From NCBI RefSeq assembly GCF_019112545.1, contig NW_025064920.1, forward strand, positions 248,001 through 312,000: a stretch of DNA of 64,000 nucleotides, given 5' to 3'. Positions 11,505 through 23,800 of this stretch are shown in pieces. A program made the translations under genes and the position numbers. The notes beneath the pieces were generated by a model that did no database searches, was not told the DNA's origin, and saw nothing but the letters and a program-made list of their open reading frames with translations. The DNA is from Guyanagaster necrorhizus. Its lineage: Eukaryota; Basidiomycota; Agaricomycetes; Agaricales; Physalacriaceae. Each line of letters begins with the position of its first letter. The stretch's first letter is position 1.

Positions 11505-11971
11505 TGTTATGATTTTTCATGATTTTCTATTATTTCACTCCTATTTATGCTTAGTCAGGGCACCAGAACCAGCGCTTAAGACCATGAGACAAGACTTAGT
11601 CATCACAACTAGCCAAGTCTGTTATTGTCTTTCGATGCAACAGTATTGCTTGACAATACACAATCAGCCCATTATGTACAATAACAATGCTCCAGAACAA
11701 TGAGCACAGAGACAGAGAGATACACAATAAATATGTAATATATTATTAGAAGACCTTGTATAGTATTTAAAGGAGCTTGCTCTCACTGGTAATCTCCAGC
11801 TTTGAGCTAAAGTTTATTTCATCTCATTCTACTCTTGAGCTAGTCACATAAAGCCTTGAAGCACAGAGAGTCAACAAACAGTACATAAAGTGAACTCTAA
11901 CAGAAGGCTTGAATGCACAGCCATGTTAGTTTATCATGTGCTAGTTGATCATGTGCAGCTTGAGCCTAACA
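11505..11971 (+). repeat. E4 5' LTR
   Basis: 467 bp, TGTTATGA...CTAACA. It retains two CG dinucleotides (gcgctt, ttcgat) lost from the 3' copy. Confidence 0.92.
11764..11810 (+). promoter_or_regulatory. E4 LTR promoter and self-primer sequence
   Basis: TATTTAAA at 11764-11771 precedes AGCTTTGAGCTAA (11798-11810) by 34 nt. Its partner inside the LTR edge, 11973-11985, pairs at 11 of 13 positions. Both mismatches disappear if the two TG dinucleotides were originally CG. Confidence 0.65.
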
Positions 11972-11986
11972 ATTAGCTTGAAGCTT
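11972..11986 (+). other. E4 primer-binding site (self-priming type)
   Basis: The LTR is followed immediately by ATTAGCTTGAAGCTT. It does not begin with TGG as a tRNA 3'-end site would. It is complementary to the LTR 13-mer at 11798-11810 apart from two CpG-decay positions. Confidence 0.65.
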
Positions 11987-12026
11987 CATCTTCCCTTTCT
12001 TAAGCCCAATTGTGCTGAGAAACCAA

Positions 12027-15000
12027 ATGCCATCAGCAACTACTGCCAACCTAAATCATGATTTCTTTAAACTGATAGCTTCCATTATTGGAATGCTACT
12101 AGAGCTTCTAGCCATCATCACTCTTTGCTACAGACAACAATCAGTAACTGCTTAGATATCAGGCACTATCAGGCATTCCAGCAGATCTATACTATTCTCT
12201 GAAATGTAACCTCAGATCTACTTTTCTATGACATCTCTGCCTTTGTCAGAATGTTCTTCCAGCCACAAAGACGATCTGTATCCGAAGCTGGACCTAGCAA
12301 TCTGTCTTCAGAGAGCATTCAGAAAGAGGAGGGATCCCAATACCCCCTTCGATGACTCAGTAGAGACTGCAATCCTGCTCTTGCAGGATTCTGAAACCCT
12401 TGGATGATGAATGTCACTCAGGAGTCTGAGGAGATCCCCAGTAACATCTCTTTGATCTCCACCACCAGCCCTCCTGTCTCTCCAGTCATCTCAGAGATTG
12501 GAAACCATGCTCAGGACTCCTTTGATGTCACTCAGGTGGCTTTGAGACCCCAGATGACCCTCAACTCCCCTCATCATTCCCTCTACACCACCTTTGAGTC
12601 AAGCCCATCTATTAGCAGGTTGGGGCTCAATGACCCTCACAGAAGGAGCACCCACCAGGATTTCACAAATGTAGAGCTTGCCATTGCTGCTGCTGAGGAC
12701 TCTCATAACCACCTGCATGTTGGAAGCCAGCCAGAGGCAGGAACAGCTAGTGCAAGAGGAAGGATTGCCTGAGACAGGATTATACAATGAGTCTTTTCAG
12801 ACTGGGATCTCACAATCTCCTTTGACTACAACAGTGCAGTACAGCAGCAGCAGCAGAACCAAGCCTGACAGGGAGAGATTGAGCAAGCTTGAGAAGAGCT
12901 TGCAGCATATACACAAGCAGAGGCCCAGCAAGAGTATGAAGAAGCTAGGTACAATTGTCAGAGGTGATGACAGGAGCGATGAGAGAAAGCCACCAGATTA
13001 GGGTCAGCTTCCCCTAGCTATTACAGCCTCTGAACCGACACTTCAGGTTCTTCTTTCAAGGAGCCTGACTCAGAAACAGATCTCTGGGCAGAATCAACTG
13101 GAAACATTATTGACAGAGAAGAGACCATCTAATGAGATCAGGCCAGAAGAGAAAACCATCCTCCCTCTCTCCAGTATCCTGCCCAAACCAATACCATTTC
13201 CTCCAATGCCAACTCTGTCCTTAGAGCCTATGGGCTTCAAGTACCTGATAATGCCTACATCCCTGACAGAGCCCTCTGTCAATTCCTGGGGAGTAGAGTT
13301 GCTCATCAGTTCCTTGACCCTAAGTTCCAATGAAACTTTGGCCTCTATAGCTGAGAACTGGAGGAAGAAAGAGTGTATGGTGGAACATGGTACAGTCATC
13401 TCCCAAATGTCCCCATCCAAACTACAGCCCCTGGATCTGACCAAAATACTGCTGGACCCAGCAGGAGGATCAATGACAGCCTCTCCAGTGATGCTCAGGC
13501 CAGCTATTCTGTCCATTTATGATCCACCTGTCAGTTCCCTCCTTGAGGAAGAGGACAGTGGGAATGAGAGCAATGAGGAAGACAGTGAGGGTCTCTTCAC
13601 GCTTGAACAATTTATGGAATATGCTGATGAAGATACTGATAAAGAAGCACTAAGAGAGGAAATGGAATGGGAAAGGGAAAAGGAATACCAAGGACTATAC
13701 AAGCAAGGAATGCTCTTTTTGTGGAGGGATGTCCACTGGAAGACCTCGCCCTTAGGGATAAAATATAAATATGCAGACAATACTAAAAAATAAGACATTT
13801 TACAGTATGCCATAATGAAATATACTTAGGAAGAATATGGCTGACAGCATCTAGAAGATCCCCTCAAGCTGATGCCCCCATACCAAGACAAAGACCAACT
13901 GAAACCAATGCTGAGCTCCCTACTCATTCCACCAAAATAAGCTGTCTACATGGCACCATCTATTCATAGCTGGGCTGAAACATCAGACCCATCAATCCAA
14001 AGTATGGCAACTTGATTCACTAGAACCTGAAACCAGCTGAATACTTCAGCATTATAGCACAAAGGATTCTGAAACCCCTAGACTGGCAGGGGAAATTAAC
14101 TCCTTGGTGGACAGCCACTCCCTAATCAAGCAGAGACTAGTGGGGCTGGAAAAGAACTAGTATGAGACAACTCTGAGGCCATCTGTCTTGGATTCACCAT
14201 ACAAGATGGAGTAATCATCTGAAAAGATGCCATCCTGAAGGAAAGTCCAATTGCTGATGACTTCTCCCTTCATTCATTCTTCAGGCCCCCACATGAATGG
14301 GATCACCCCCCATTCTCAGAATGGTCCAATCCAATAGATGCTCTGCCAGAAAACACTGCTGTTTTGCAATGTCAGCCTGATTTATTATGAAAATCTCACC
14401 CCTTTAAGGGAGCCTCAGATGACATTGACTGATTTCTGGTCAACTGTGAATAGTACTTTGAAGTGTATATTGGATACCTTGGCTCTGACATAAACAAGGT
14501 TGTGTTCACTACCTTTTACCTCAAAGAAAAAGCTAAAATCTGGTAGATCCTAATCTCCCCAAACTTTTGATCATCAACTCAGGAGCATTACTGATACCCC
14601 TCATGGCCAGTGTTTAAACAGATATTAAATGACAAATTTATTGATCTAGTGGTGCAAGAAGTTCACAAGTAAAAGATCAAGGAATACAAAATGGGAGATA
14701 AAGTGGCTACAGACTACTTTCATGAGCTAGAACACCTTGCAAAGCTCACTGGAATTTGAGATGATGTGGCAAACAATGGATGGATGGTTGAGGCCCTCAA
14801 GAGAGGAGTCTCCTCCTCATACATTATGATGATTTCTGCAATCAGCATTAATGTATTAATGCCAGTAGGATACAATAAATGAAAGGAACAAATCATTGAG
14901 ATGTACAAGGAATGACAAAGGCAGAAAGTAGAATCATCAACACTGCAAGACTATACAAGAAGCTGACCCCACCAACCCTGAACAAGTCAGAGCAAACTGC

Positions 15001-15280
15001 CAAGAGATTATCAGGACCCTTGACAGCCCCTGCTTATGAGGGTCAGAAGACTGGGATGGGAACAACATATACAGGAGCTGGGAAGCTGATAGATATAGAT
15101 CAGATGAAGGAGGGCAAATGCTTCAACTGTGGGCAGAAAGGCCATATGGCCAAAGACTGCCCAAAGAAGAAGCAGACCTGAGAAGACATATAAGCCCAGA
15201 TCACTGAGTTGCAAAAAGAAGAAGAAGGACTTGGCACAGAAACAAAGGTGGAGGAAGTAAAAGAGGAGGCCAGACAGTGA
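12027..15280 (+). pseudogene. E4 gag with N-terminal hydrophobic segment
   Basis: The ATG at 12027 opens a frame whose first 40 residues contain a hydrophobic helix (FFKLIASIIGMLLELLAI, about 12060-12131). The segment after it matches E2 and E5 once a one-base deletion near 12157 is allowed for. A Ser/Thr-rich linker follows (12404-12772). An acidic, Glu-rich coiled-coil-like domain is at 13520-13793, a capsid-like domain at about 14400-14880, and an intact zinc knuckle C-x2-C-x4-H-x4-C at 15119-15160. Gag ends at TGA 15278-15280, the same place as in the other elements. The pol frame is -1 relative to this end, and the conserved GAAGTAAAAG (15254-15263) lies in the overlap. Several stops make it non-functional. 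Confidence 0.8.
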
Positions 15281-18200
15281 GCAATTCCACTGAACCAGCT
15301 AAAAAACTTGATAGTGTGCAAATTTCAGCTGCTAGCCAGACTGACAGTACTTTTATAGTTGACCCTATGCCTACTCATATTGTGCATTCAAATATACCTC
15401 AGAACTTTAACTTGCACACCACAGAATTGCAACAAAAAACTCAAGTGCCCCCAGGCTGAACAAAGACAGAGAGCCCCAATACCTGGCTCAAGCCATTTGA
15501 CACTGAATGGACCTGGAGGGCAATCAGGGACACTAAGGACAAAGCAACAATGAAAGCCATACTTAAAAATTAGGTCTATAGAACCTGAGCCAAAGAAGTG
15601 ATTGATGAGATGGTAGAAGGAATGAAGAGGGCAGAATAATGTTGGGCCTTAGAGTGGCTCGACAAACTCTGCAGACCATGAAAGTTCATTCTGCAGTTTA
15701 AAACACCTGGATGAGACCTCATCATTAAAGGACAGATAGAGACCCTCATGTCCCAATCCATTCATGCAGTAACAGCACTTATCAAGAGTGGATGCATAGG
15801 GAGTTCTATAAACTGAGCTTTCGTCAACAAGCATAAACTCCCAATCTGGGCCACTGCAGCCCTGATCCCAGTCTACAACACTGATGAAACCAAAAACCAA
15901 GCCAGGTCGATCACTGAATTTGTAGAGCTTAGGCTCATGATTGGTGATCATTCTGAACAAGTCGACCTGGTGGTCATGAATCTCAGAACCAAGAAAGTTT
16001 TCCTTGGTCATGATTGGTTAATATGACACAACCCACTGATCAACTGAAAACCAGACAAATTATGTTTGCAAGGTGCTAATGTTGAAAGATCCCATTTGAG
16101 TTATCTGACAAAGACTCAGAGGATCGGTGGGATGAGAAAATGGAGGATGGGGAAACCATCCTTGCTATAGACCTCCAGCATGAACTACACATTCATGCTA
16201 TTCACTATGCCAATAATTTGGCTGCTAAAGCCAATGAACAGTGGGAGGAGAAGATCTTCAAAGAAATGGTGTCTGAATAGGCACATGATTTCAAGGACTT
16301 GTTTGAAAAGGAGAGTTTTGATGAGCTGCCAGAACCAAAACTTTGGAACCATGTGATTAAACTGATCCCAAACACCAACACCAACCTAGACTGCAAAATG
16401 TATCCACTTAGTCACTATGAACAACAAGAACTTGACAAGTTTCTAGATGAGAACTTGTTCAGTGGATGCATCAGGCCATCAAAATCCCCCATGGTATCAC
16501 TATTCTTCTTCATCAAGAGGAAGGATGGCAAGCTTTGACCAGTCCAAGACTATCAAAAGCTTAATGAAATAACAATCAAAAACTGATATCCTCTTCCATT
16601 GATCTCAGAACTGATGGACAAACTTTGAGGTGCCAAATACTACACCAAGCTCAACATCTGATAGGGATACAACAATGTTTATATTAAAGAGGGGGACAAA
16701 TGAAAAGCGGCATTCAGAACAAACTGAGGACTATTCAAGCCCACAGTCATGTTTTTTGGGCTGACTAACTCTCCAGCCACATTCCAGTAGATGATGAATA
16801 ATATATTCAAGGATCTTATCATCACTGGAAAAGTGACCATTTATCTTGATGACATCCTGATCATGTCAAGGACAAAGGAGGAGCATAGGAAGCTGATATG
16901 ACAGGTGTTGGCACTCATGAGGAAACACAAATTGTTCCTCAAAGCTGAGAAATGTGAATTTGAGGTACTTGAAACCAAGTATCTTGGTATCATCATTAGT
17001 GAAGGAAGCATTCAGATGGACCTCATCAAGGTAACTGGAGTAACTGAATGGCCAGAGCCAGCCAAGAAAAAGGAGTTACAGTTGTTCCTCAGATTCACCA
17101 ACTTTTACTGACAGTTTATCTGAGACTATAGCAAAATTGTTTGGCCCATGACACAGCTGACCAGCAATGCCTCTTGGATATGGGGTCTTTCTCAGCAAAC
17201 CACCTTTAACAACCTGAAATGACAGCTAGCTGAAGACATCATACTTGCTATTCCCACACAAGAAGGGAAATTCTGAGTTGAGGCTGACTCTAGTGAAGGA
17301 GCCATTGGTGCTGTACTGTCACAAGAACAGGATGAGAAATGGCACCTGGTTGCATTCCTTTCTAAGATATTAATAATCACTGAGTGCAACTATAAAATCT
17401 ACAACAAGAAATTGCTGGCCATTATGCTTGCTCTGGAGGAGTGGTGGCATTATCTGATTGGGGCCACAGAGGTGTTCAAAATCTGGACCAATCACCAAAA
17501 TCTATGATACTTTCAACAGCCACAGAAGTTAAACCATCAGCAAGCACAATGGGTCACAGAGCTTAGCCAGTATCAATATACTCTCTATCACAAAGCAGGC
17601 ACAGCCAACAAAAAGGCTGACCTACTTAGCTAAAGGGCAGATCATAATCAGGGGGGGGCTGATAATGAGGGAATAATCTTACTCCAACCTGAACACTTCC
17701 AAGCCATGATAATGCTGACAGAGGAGGAAATTCATAAGTGCATCAAAAGTGTGACTTGTGATAATCATAAATGGAATCAGCAAGTAGTCCCATCCCTCAA
17801 TCACGAATGAGGGATGATGAAGAAAGAAGGACTAATCTGCTATGATGGATGAATCTACATTCCCTGAGATCAAAAGCTACATGGCAAGATTATCACAACT
17901 TGCCATGACCACACCACTGCTGGCCATTCTGGCATTGTGAAAACCAAGGAATTAGTACTGCAAGAATACTGGTGGCCCAAGATGGGAAATAATATCACTG
18001 CATACATCAAAGCATGCAAGGTTTATCAATGAGGCAAATCTTCAATACAGGCCCATGCTGCACTGCTTCATCCTAACAAGGTACCATCATCACCATGGAC
18101 TCACATTTCTGTTGACATAATTACTAGGTTATCAGACTGCAATGGTTATGATGTCATCATCATCATAGTCAATCAATTTTCAAAGGCGATCATTTTAATT

Positions 18201-19172
18201 GCCTGTTCAACAGAACTAACTTCAGAAGGATGAGCAAAAATCCTATGCGACAAAGTCTATGCTAAGTACAGCATGCCACAAGTGGTTATCTCAGACAGAG
18301 GACCTCAATTCATGTCCAAATTCTTGGATGACCTCTATTGGCTTTTAAATATCAAATGCAATGCATCTACTGCTTATCACCCTCAAACTGATGAGCAGAT
18401 AGAATGCATAAATCAGGAAATCAAGAAATACCTTTGCTTATTCATTAACTATTGACAAGATGATTGAGTGGAATGGTTGGCTCTTGCTGCATTCCAACAT
18501 AACAACTAAGTCCACTTGGCAATGGGAAAAACCCCTTTTTTCATTAACTATGGTTGACATCCAGCTGTCACACAATCAGAACAATATCAGATGACTACTC
18601 CTGCATTCACAGATTTTGCCACCACAATGGCAAAGATCCACACAGAAACCAAGGCAGTGCTTGAAAAGGCTGCCAGTACTATGAAAACTCAATATGATAA
18701 ACATCAATGGGCAGTGCACAAATATAATATCAGTGATAAAGTATGGCTAGACACCACCAATCTTCACCTACCATGCCTGAAACAAAAACTGGCAGACAAA
18801 CACACTGATCCTTTCATAATTACCACAAAAGTTAGTATGAGTGCATACCAACTATGATTACCACCCACCTGAAAAATCCATAATGTCTTTAATGAGACAT
18901 TATTAACACCCTATATTGCACTGGCCTTCTCTAACTAGGAAAGGCCACCTCCGCTGCCACTGGACCTTATTGACAATAAGAAACATTATAAAGTCAACCA
19001 AGTATTCAACCATAAATTGCACAAAGTCAAAGCATGCAGGAGGGGTATGACGACCACAATTGACTATCTAGTCAGCTGGAAGAGTTATGGATCAGAATCC
19101 AACCAGTGGGTCAATGAAAAACTCATGCATGCCGACGACACTATTCAGGACTGTAAGTTATCCCTAAATTAA
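15281..19172 (+). pseudogene. E4 pol: protease, RT, RNase H, integrase, chromodomain
   Basis: The protease active site reads K-S-G (Lys codon at 15784-15786) instead of D-S-G. RT keeps Y-L-D-D at 16842-16853. RNase H starts VEADSSEGAIGAVLSQ near 17277, but its IWTNHQNL motif has Asn where Asp is expected. Integrase has VDII near 18112, ISDRGPQF near 18289 and a DEQIECIN Glu motif near 18390. The chromodomain (KKHYKVNQVFN ... DYLVSWKSYG) precedes the stop at 19170-19172 with no extra tail. Many in-frame TGA codons stand at positions that are Arg or Trp in sister copies. Confidence 0.85.
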
Positions 19173-19187
19173 ATCATCAGGATGATG

Positions 19188-19205
19188 GTCTTAAGGAGGG
19201 GATAA
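19188..19205 (+). other. E4 polypurine tract
   Basis: The purine run AAGGAGGGG, followed by ATAA, directly abuts the 3' LTR. This is the expected plus-strand primer, and the same motif precedes the 3' LTR in E2, E3 and E5. Confidence 0.7.
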
Positions 19206-19657
19206 TATTATGATTTTTCACCATTCTCCATCATTTCACCCCTATTTATGCTTAGTCAGGGCACCAGAACCAGTGCTTAAGACCATAAGACAAGGCTTAG
19301 TCATCACAACTAGCTGAGTCTGTTATTGTCTTTCAATACAACAGCATTGCTTGATGACACACAACCAGCCTATTATATATGATAATAATGCTTCAGGACA
19401 ATGAGCACAGAGACAGAGAGATATACAATAAGTATGTAATATATTATTAGAAGACCCTGTATAGTATTTAAAGGAGCTTGCTCTCACTGGTAATCTCTAG
19501 CTTTGAGCTAAAGTTTATTTCATCTTATTCTACTCTCGAGCTAGTCACACAAAGCCTTGAATCACAGGGAGTCAACAAACAGTACATAAAGTAAACTCTA
19601 ATGGAAGACTTGAATATGAAGTCATATTAGTTTATCATATGTGGCTTGAGCCTAACA
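19206..19657 (+). repeat. E4 3' LTR
   Basis: 452 bp. It begins TATTATGA where the 5' copy begins TGTTATGA, and ends CTAACA. It carries TATTTAAA and the self-primer 13-mer like the 5' copy. Confidence 0.92.
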
Positions 19658-19662
19658 AGTTT

Positions 19663-20328
19663 GTGATCTTTTGCTTATGTCTTTGGCTGAGTCAGTAGGA
19701 TCGCTCACTGCTTGGCCTTACCTTTTACCTCCTTGGCCTTGTCATCTTAGCTGAGGTCCTGTTCTTCCTTTATCAGCTCGGTGATCTATGCCCGAATGTC
19801 TTCTTGGGTGTATTTGTTCTTCTTCTGCAGACAGTTTCATGCCATGTGGCCCTTCTGGCCACAATTGAAGCACTTACCTCCCTTCTTGAGGCAATCCACA
19901 TCTATTGGCTTACCCATTCTAGTATATGTCATGCCCATATCAGTTTACTTCTTGATGTATTAAGAAGTTGGGGCTGAGTCACCAGGTCCAGAGGATGTGG
20001 TTGTCTGAGAGGTAGAGGGCTTCCAGCCCTGTCTCTGGTTCCTGTGTCCATTGTATAATAGGGTGGATGATTCCACCTTCTGCGATTGTCATTCTCACCA
20101 CATAATGATAATTCTGGTCTTCTATTCTTTGTAGCTGACTGGAATACTATGCCCAAGATCTGAAATGATCTTAAGATAGGAGGACAGCAGTCTCCTCTTC
20201 ATGTACTTGACCATTCATCCCATGTCAGCTGTGTTCTCTCATACTCTGGTGAGTTTACCAAGTCATTCTAACTCATTGAAGTAGTCAGTGGCCATCCTGT
20301 CACTCATCTTGTAGTCCTTTATCTTCTG
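19663..20328 (-). pseudogene. E3 gag, nucleocapsid segment between E4 and E5
   Basis: The minus strand shows the end of the capsid domain and a zinc knuckle at 19831-19872 (C-x2-C-x4-H-x4-C spacing kept, but an Arg codon inside it is TGA). A Lys/Glu-rich C-terminal tail leads to the conserved gag stop near 19708, preceded by the shared GAGGTAAAAG (complement of 19722-19731). E4 and E5 bound this piece on the two sides. Confidence 0.8.
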
Positions 20329-20333
20329 CTTGT

Positions 20334-20862
20334 TGTTAAGCCCAAGTTTCATGTGACTATCAACACGTGATAAACAGTTTGGTACCTCGACTTTTGGGTA
20401 TGTCTGACTGAGTTCACAAGAGTTAATAGCGGCAGTGAGTCAAGGCTCAAGTAGCAAGAGCTCGAGAGTAGTTTGGTGAAGATAAACTTTAGTTCGAGAC
20501 TGGGGTGTTACAGCGAGAACTAAGCTACTTAAATACTGTTTAGCTGTTGCACTATAAATAACTGTTCACAAAAGATATTGTCTGCTGTAGAGCTGTTTCC
20601 CCTACCATTGCCAGGTTCTCCACAAAAAGCTGTTGTCTTGCTGCGGAGCTGTGGTTGTGCACTGCAATTTGAGGACAAAAAGGGCATTGTCTCTCTCTTC
20701 ACAGCTCACAGCAGTGCGACAGGAGAATGACCGACTTGGGCTGCTGAGCTAAGCGTTCCCGTGGTCATAAGTGCTGGCCAAGCACCCTGACTAAGCAAAG
20801 ATAGGGGTCACTTCCGAGGAAAAAGAGAAGAAAAAGAAAGAAAAATAGAAAAAATCGTAATA
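20334..20862 (-). repeat. E5 3' LTR
   Basis: 529 bp. In element sense it begins TATTACGA where the 5' LTR begins TGTTACAA. The purine run GGAGGGGGTAA (complement of 20863-20873) abuts it as the polypurine tract. Confidence 0.92.
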
Positions 20863-20894
20863 TTACCCCCTCCTTAAGACCATCATCCCGATGG

Positions 20895-23800
20895 TTAAGT
20901 TAGAGTAGACCCCCCCCCCTTGGAAGGAGGTGGCCGATCTGCTGGACCCATCTGTCGGTCTGCAGGCTCATAAAGACTTTGGCCCTTCATTGTTTTGTTT
21001 GTCTCCCGCAGGATCTCGAACTGCGAGAGTGTTGTTCTGTTGGTACCATCTGTTGTTATGTCATGACTTTTGGTATGTTGCAGGCTGCTTGTAGATCCAT
21101 CGGATGCTTGAGACACATTGCTTCTCGGTGTATATCCCATGGGATGCTCTGTAATCCCCCCATTATTGACGGCATTGATTCTCTGTTCATAGTTGCGAAT
21201 AGAGTCCTCTGCATTCATATATTTTTTGTTGACCCATTAGTTTGATTCTGGTCTGTAGCCTTTCCAGCTGACTAAATAGTCAACAGTTGTTGTCATTCCG
21301 CCACCCCGTGCTTTAACTTATCGGGTTTTATGATTTAGAACTTCATCGATTTCGTAGTGTTTCTTGTCATCGATGAGTTCTGCTGGTGGGGGAGGCGGTC
21401 GTTCTTGGTTTGGAAAGGCTGGTGTGACATATGGTGTCAATAATGTTTCATTGAAAACATTATGGATTTTTCAAGTTGCTGAGAGTTGCAACTTGTAAGC
21501 GGATTCACCGATTTTAGCCAGGACCTTGAATGGTCCTGTCCGTTTGTCTGCCAATTTTTGTTTTGGCCTCAGCAGGTGAAGGTTCATGGTATTTAACCAG
21601 ACTTTGTCATTGATTGAATATTTGTGTGCTGGTCGCTGATGCTTGTCATACTGCCTTTTCATTGATAAAGCAGCTTTGTCCAGGGCAATCTTGGTCTCCT
21701 CATGGATCTTTGCCATGGTTGTTGCAAAGTCCCCTGAGGCTGGCATCGTCATATGAACCCGTCCGGTTTGTGCAACTGGTGGGTTCCTTCCGTAGTTGAC
21801 AAAGAACAGTGTTTTGCCCGTTGCAGAGTGGATTCTGTTGTTGTGTTGGAATGCTGCCAGTGCTAGCCATTCCGTCCAGTCGTCCTGTCGGTAGGTAATG
21901 AAAAGTCGTAAATACTTTTCAATCTCCTGGTTGGCCTGTTCTGTTTGGCTGTCTGTCTGAGGATGATATGCCATAGAGGCATTTCTTTTGATATTGAGCA
22001 GTCGGTACAAGTTGTCCAAGAATTTGAATACAAATTGTGGTCCCCGGTCTGAAATGATCACTTGAGGCATGCCATACTTTGCATATACCTCGTCCCGTAG
22101 TATTTTTGCCCATCCCTCTGATGTCAATTCTGTGGAACAGGCGATCGGAATGATTGCCTTTGAGAAGTGATTGACTATGACGATGATGGCATTATAGCCA
22201 TCACTTTTAGGAAGTCCGGTTATCATATTGACCAAAATATAGGTCCATGGTGATGAAGGGACCTCATTCAGATGGAGCGGGGCAGCCCTGGATTGTGTTG
22301 AAGTCTTGCCTCGCTGGTAAACCTCATAAGCTTTGACATATCGGGTGATATCATGGTCCATTTTCGGCCACCAATATTCCCTCAAGACCAGTTCCTTGGT
22401 CTTAGCGACCCTGGGATGTCTGGCGGTCACATGATCATAACTGATGGCAATGATATCGCCCCGCAGTTTTTGATCCCTGGGGATGTAGATCCGTTCATCA
22501 TAACAGATCAATCCCCCTTCTTTCTTCAGTCCATGCTCATGGTTGAGTGATGGGGCGATTTGTTGATCCCACTTGTGTGGATCTCTGGTGGCGCTCTTGA
22601 TCCATTCATGCATTTCTTCTTCCGTGGGCATGATCATGGCCCAGAAGTGTTCTGGTCGTAGTAAAACAACCTTCTTGTTGTCGTCTCCCCCTTGGTTGTG
22701 ATCCGCCCTGCAGCTGAGGAAGTCGGCCTTCTTGTTTGCTGCTCCAGCTTTGTGATGGAGTGTATATTTGTACTCTGATAGTTCCGTGACCCATCTAGCT
22801 TGCCTGCGATTAAGTTTTTGGGGTTGTCGGAAGTATCGAAGGTTCTGGTGATCTGTCCAGATCTCGAAAGTATGAACTGCTCCAATGAGATAATGTCGCC
22901 ACTCGGCAAGGGCGAGCATTATGGCGAGAAGTTCCTTGTCATAAATTTCATAATTGCGCTCAGTTATTGTGAGTGCCTTCAACATAAAGGTGACTGGTCG
23001 CCATTTGTTGTCTTGTTCCTGTGAGAGTACAGCCCCAATTGCACCTTCACTTGCGTCTGCCTCTACTCAGAACTTCCCATCCTGACTGGGTATTGCCAGG
23101 ATTACGTCTTCTGCTAGTCGGTGTTTGAGGTCATCAAATGCCTCCTGTTGGGAAATTCCCCAAGTCCATGGGGAATTTTCAGTCAATTGTGTCATTGGTC
23201 GGACTATCTTGCTATAGTCCCGAATGAACTGTCAGTAGAAGTTTGTGAACCCTAAGAAGGATTGTAGTTCCTTCTTTTTGGTTGGTTTCAGCCATTCTGT
23301 AACTCCTGCTATTTTGACAGGATCCATTCGAATGCTTCTTTCACTGATGATAACTCCGAGGTATTCTGTTTCCAGTACCTCGAATTCGCACTTTTCAGCC
23401 TTGAGGAACAGTCGGTGTTTCCTCATTCATGATAGTACTTGTCATACTATTATCTGGTGCTTCTCTTTGGTCTTCATCATGATAAGGATGTTGTCCAAAT
23501 AGATTGTGACCTTCCCAGTTGTGATGAGATCTTTGAAAATGTTGTTCATCATCCACTGGAATGTCGCTGGGGAGTTAGTTAGGCCAAAGAACATGACTGT
23601 TGGTTTGAACAAACTATGGTTTGTTCGAAAAGTGGCCTTCCATTCATTGCCTTCCTTGATCCGTACGTTGTTGTATCCCCATCACACATTGAGTTTTGTG
23701 TAGTATTTAGCACCCCGGAGTTTGTCCATTAACTCTGCGATTAAAGGAAGTGGGTAATGATTCTTTATTGTCATCTCGTTTAACTTTCGATAATCTTGTA

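Larger units (their letters stand above)
11505..19657 (+). mobile_element. E4: Ty3/gypsy chromodomain retrotransposon (plus strand) inside E3 gag
   Basis: LTRs at 11505-11971 and 19206-19657 enclose complete but decayed gag and pol. A perfect 5-bp target duplication AGTTT (11500-11504 and 19658-19662) proves insertion into E3, whose gag resumes at 19663. LTR copies differ at about a tenth of sites by eye. Overall length is 8.15 kb. Confidence 0.93.

Noticed and set aside
21471..22985. 504-codon ORF as a host or domesticated integrase gene
   Set aside because: It lies inside E5 with flanking LTRs and a target duplication, and it has lost the first catalytic Asp. It is simply the undamaged part of the pol of that element.
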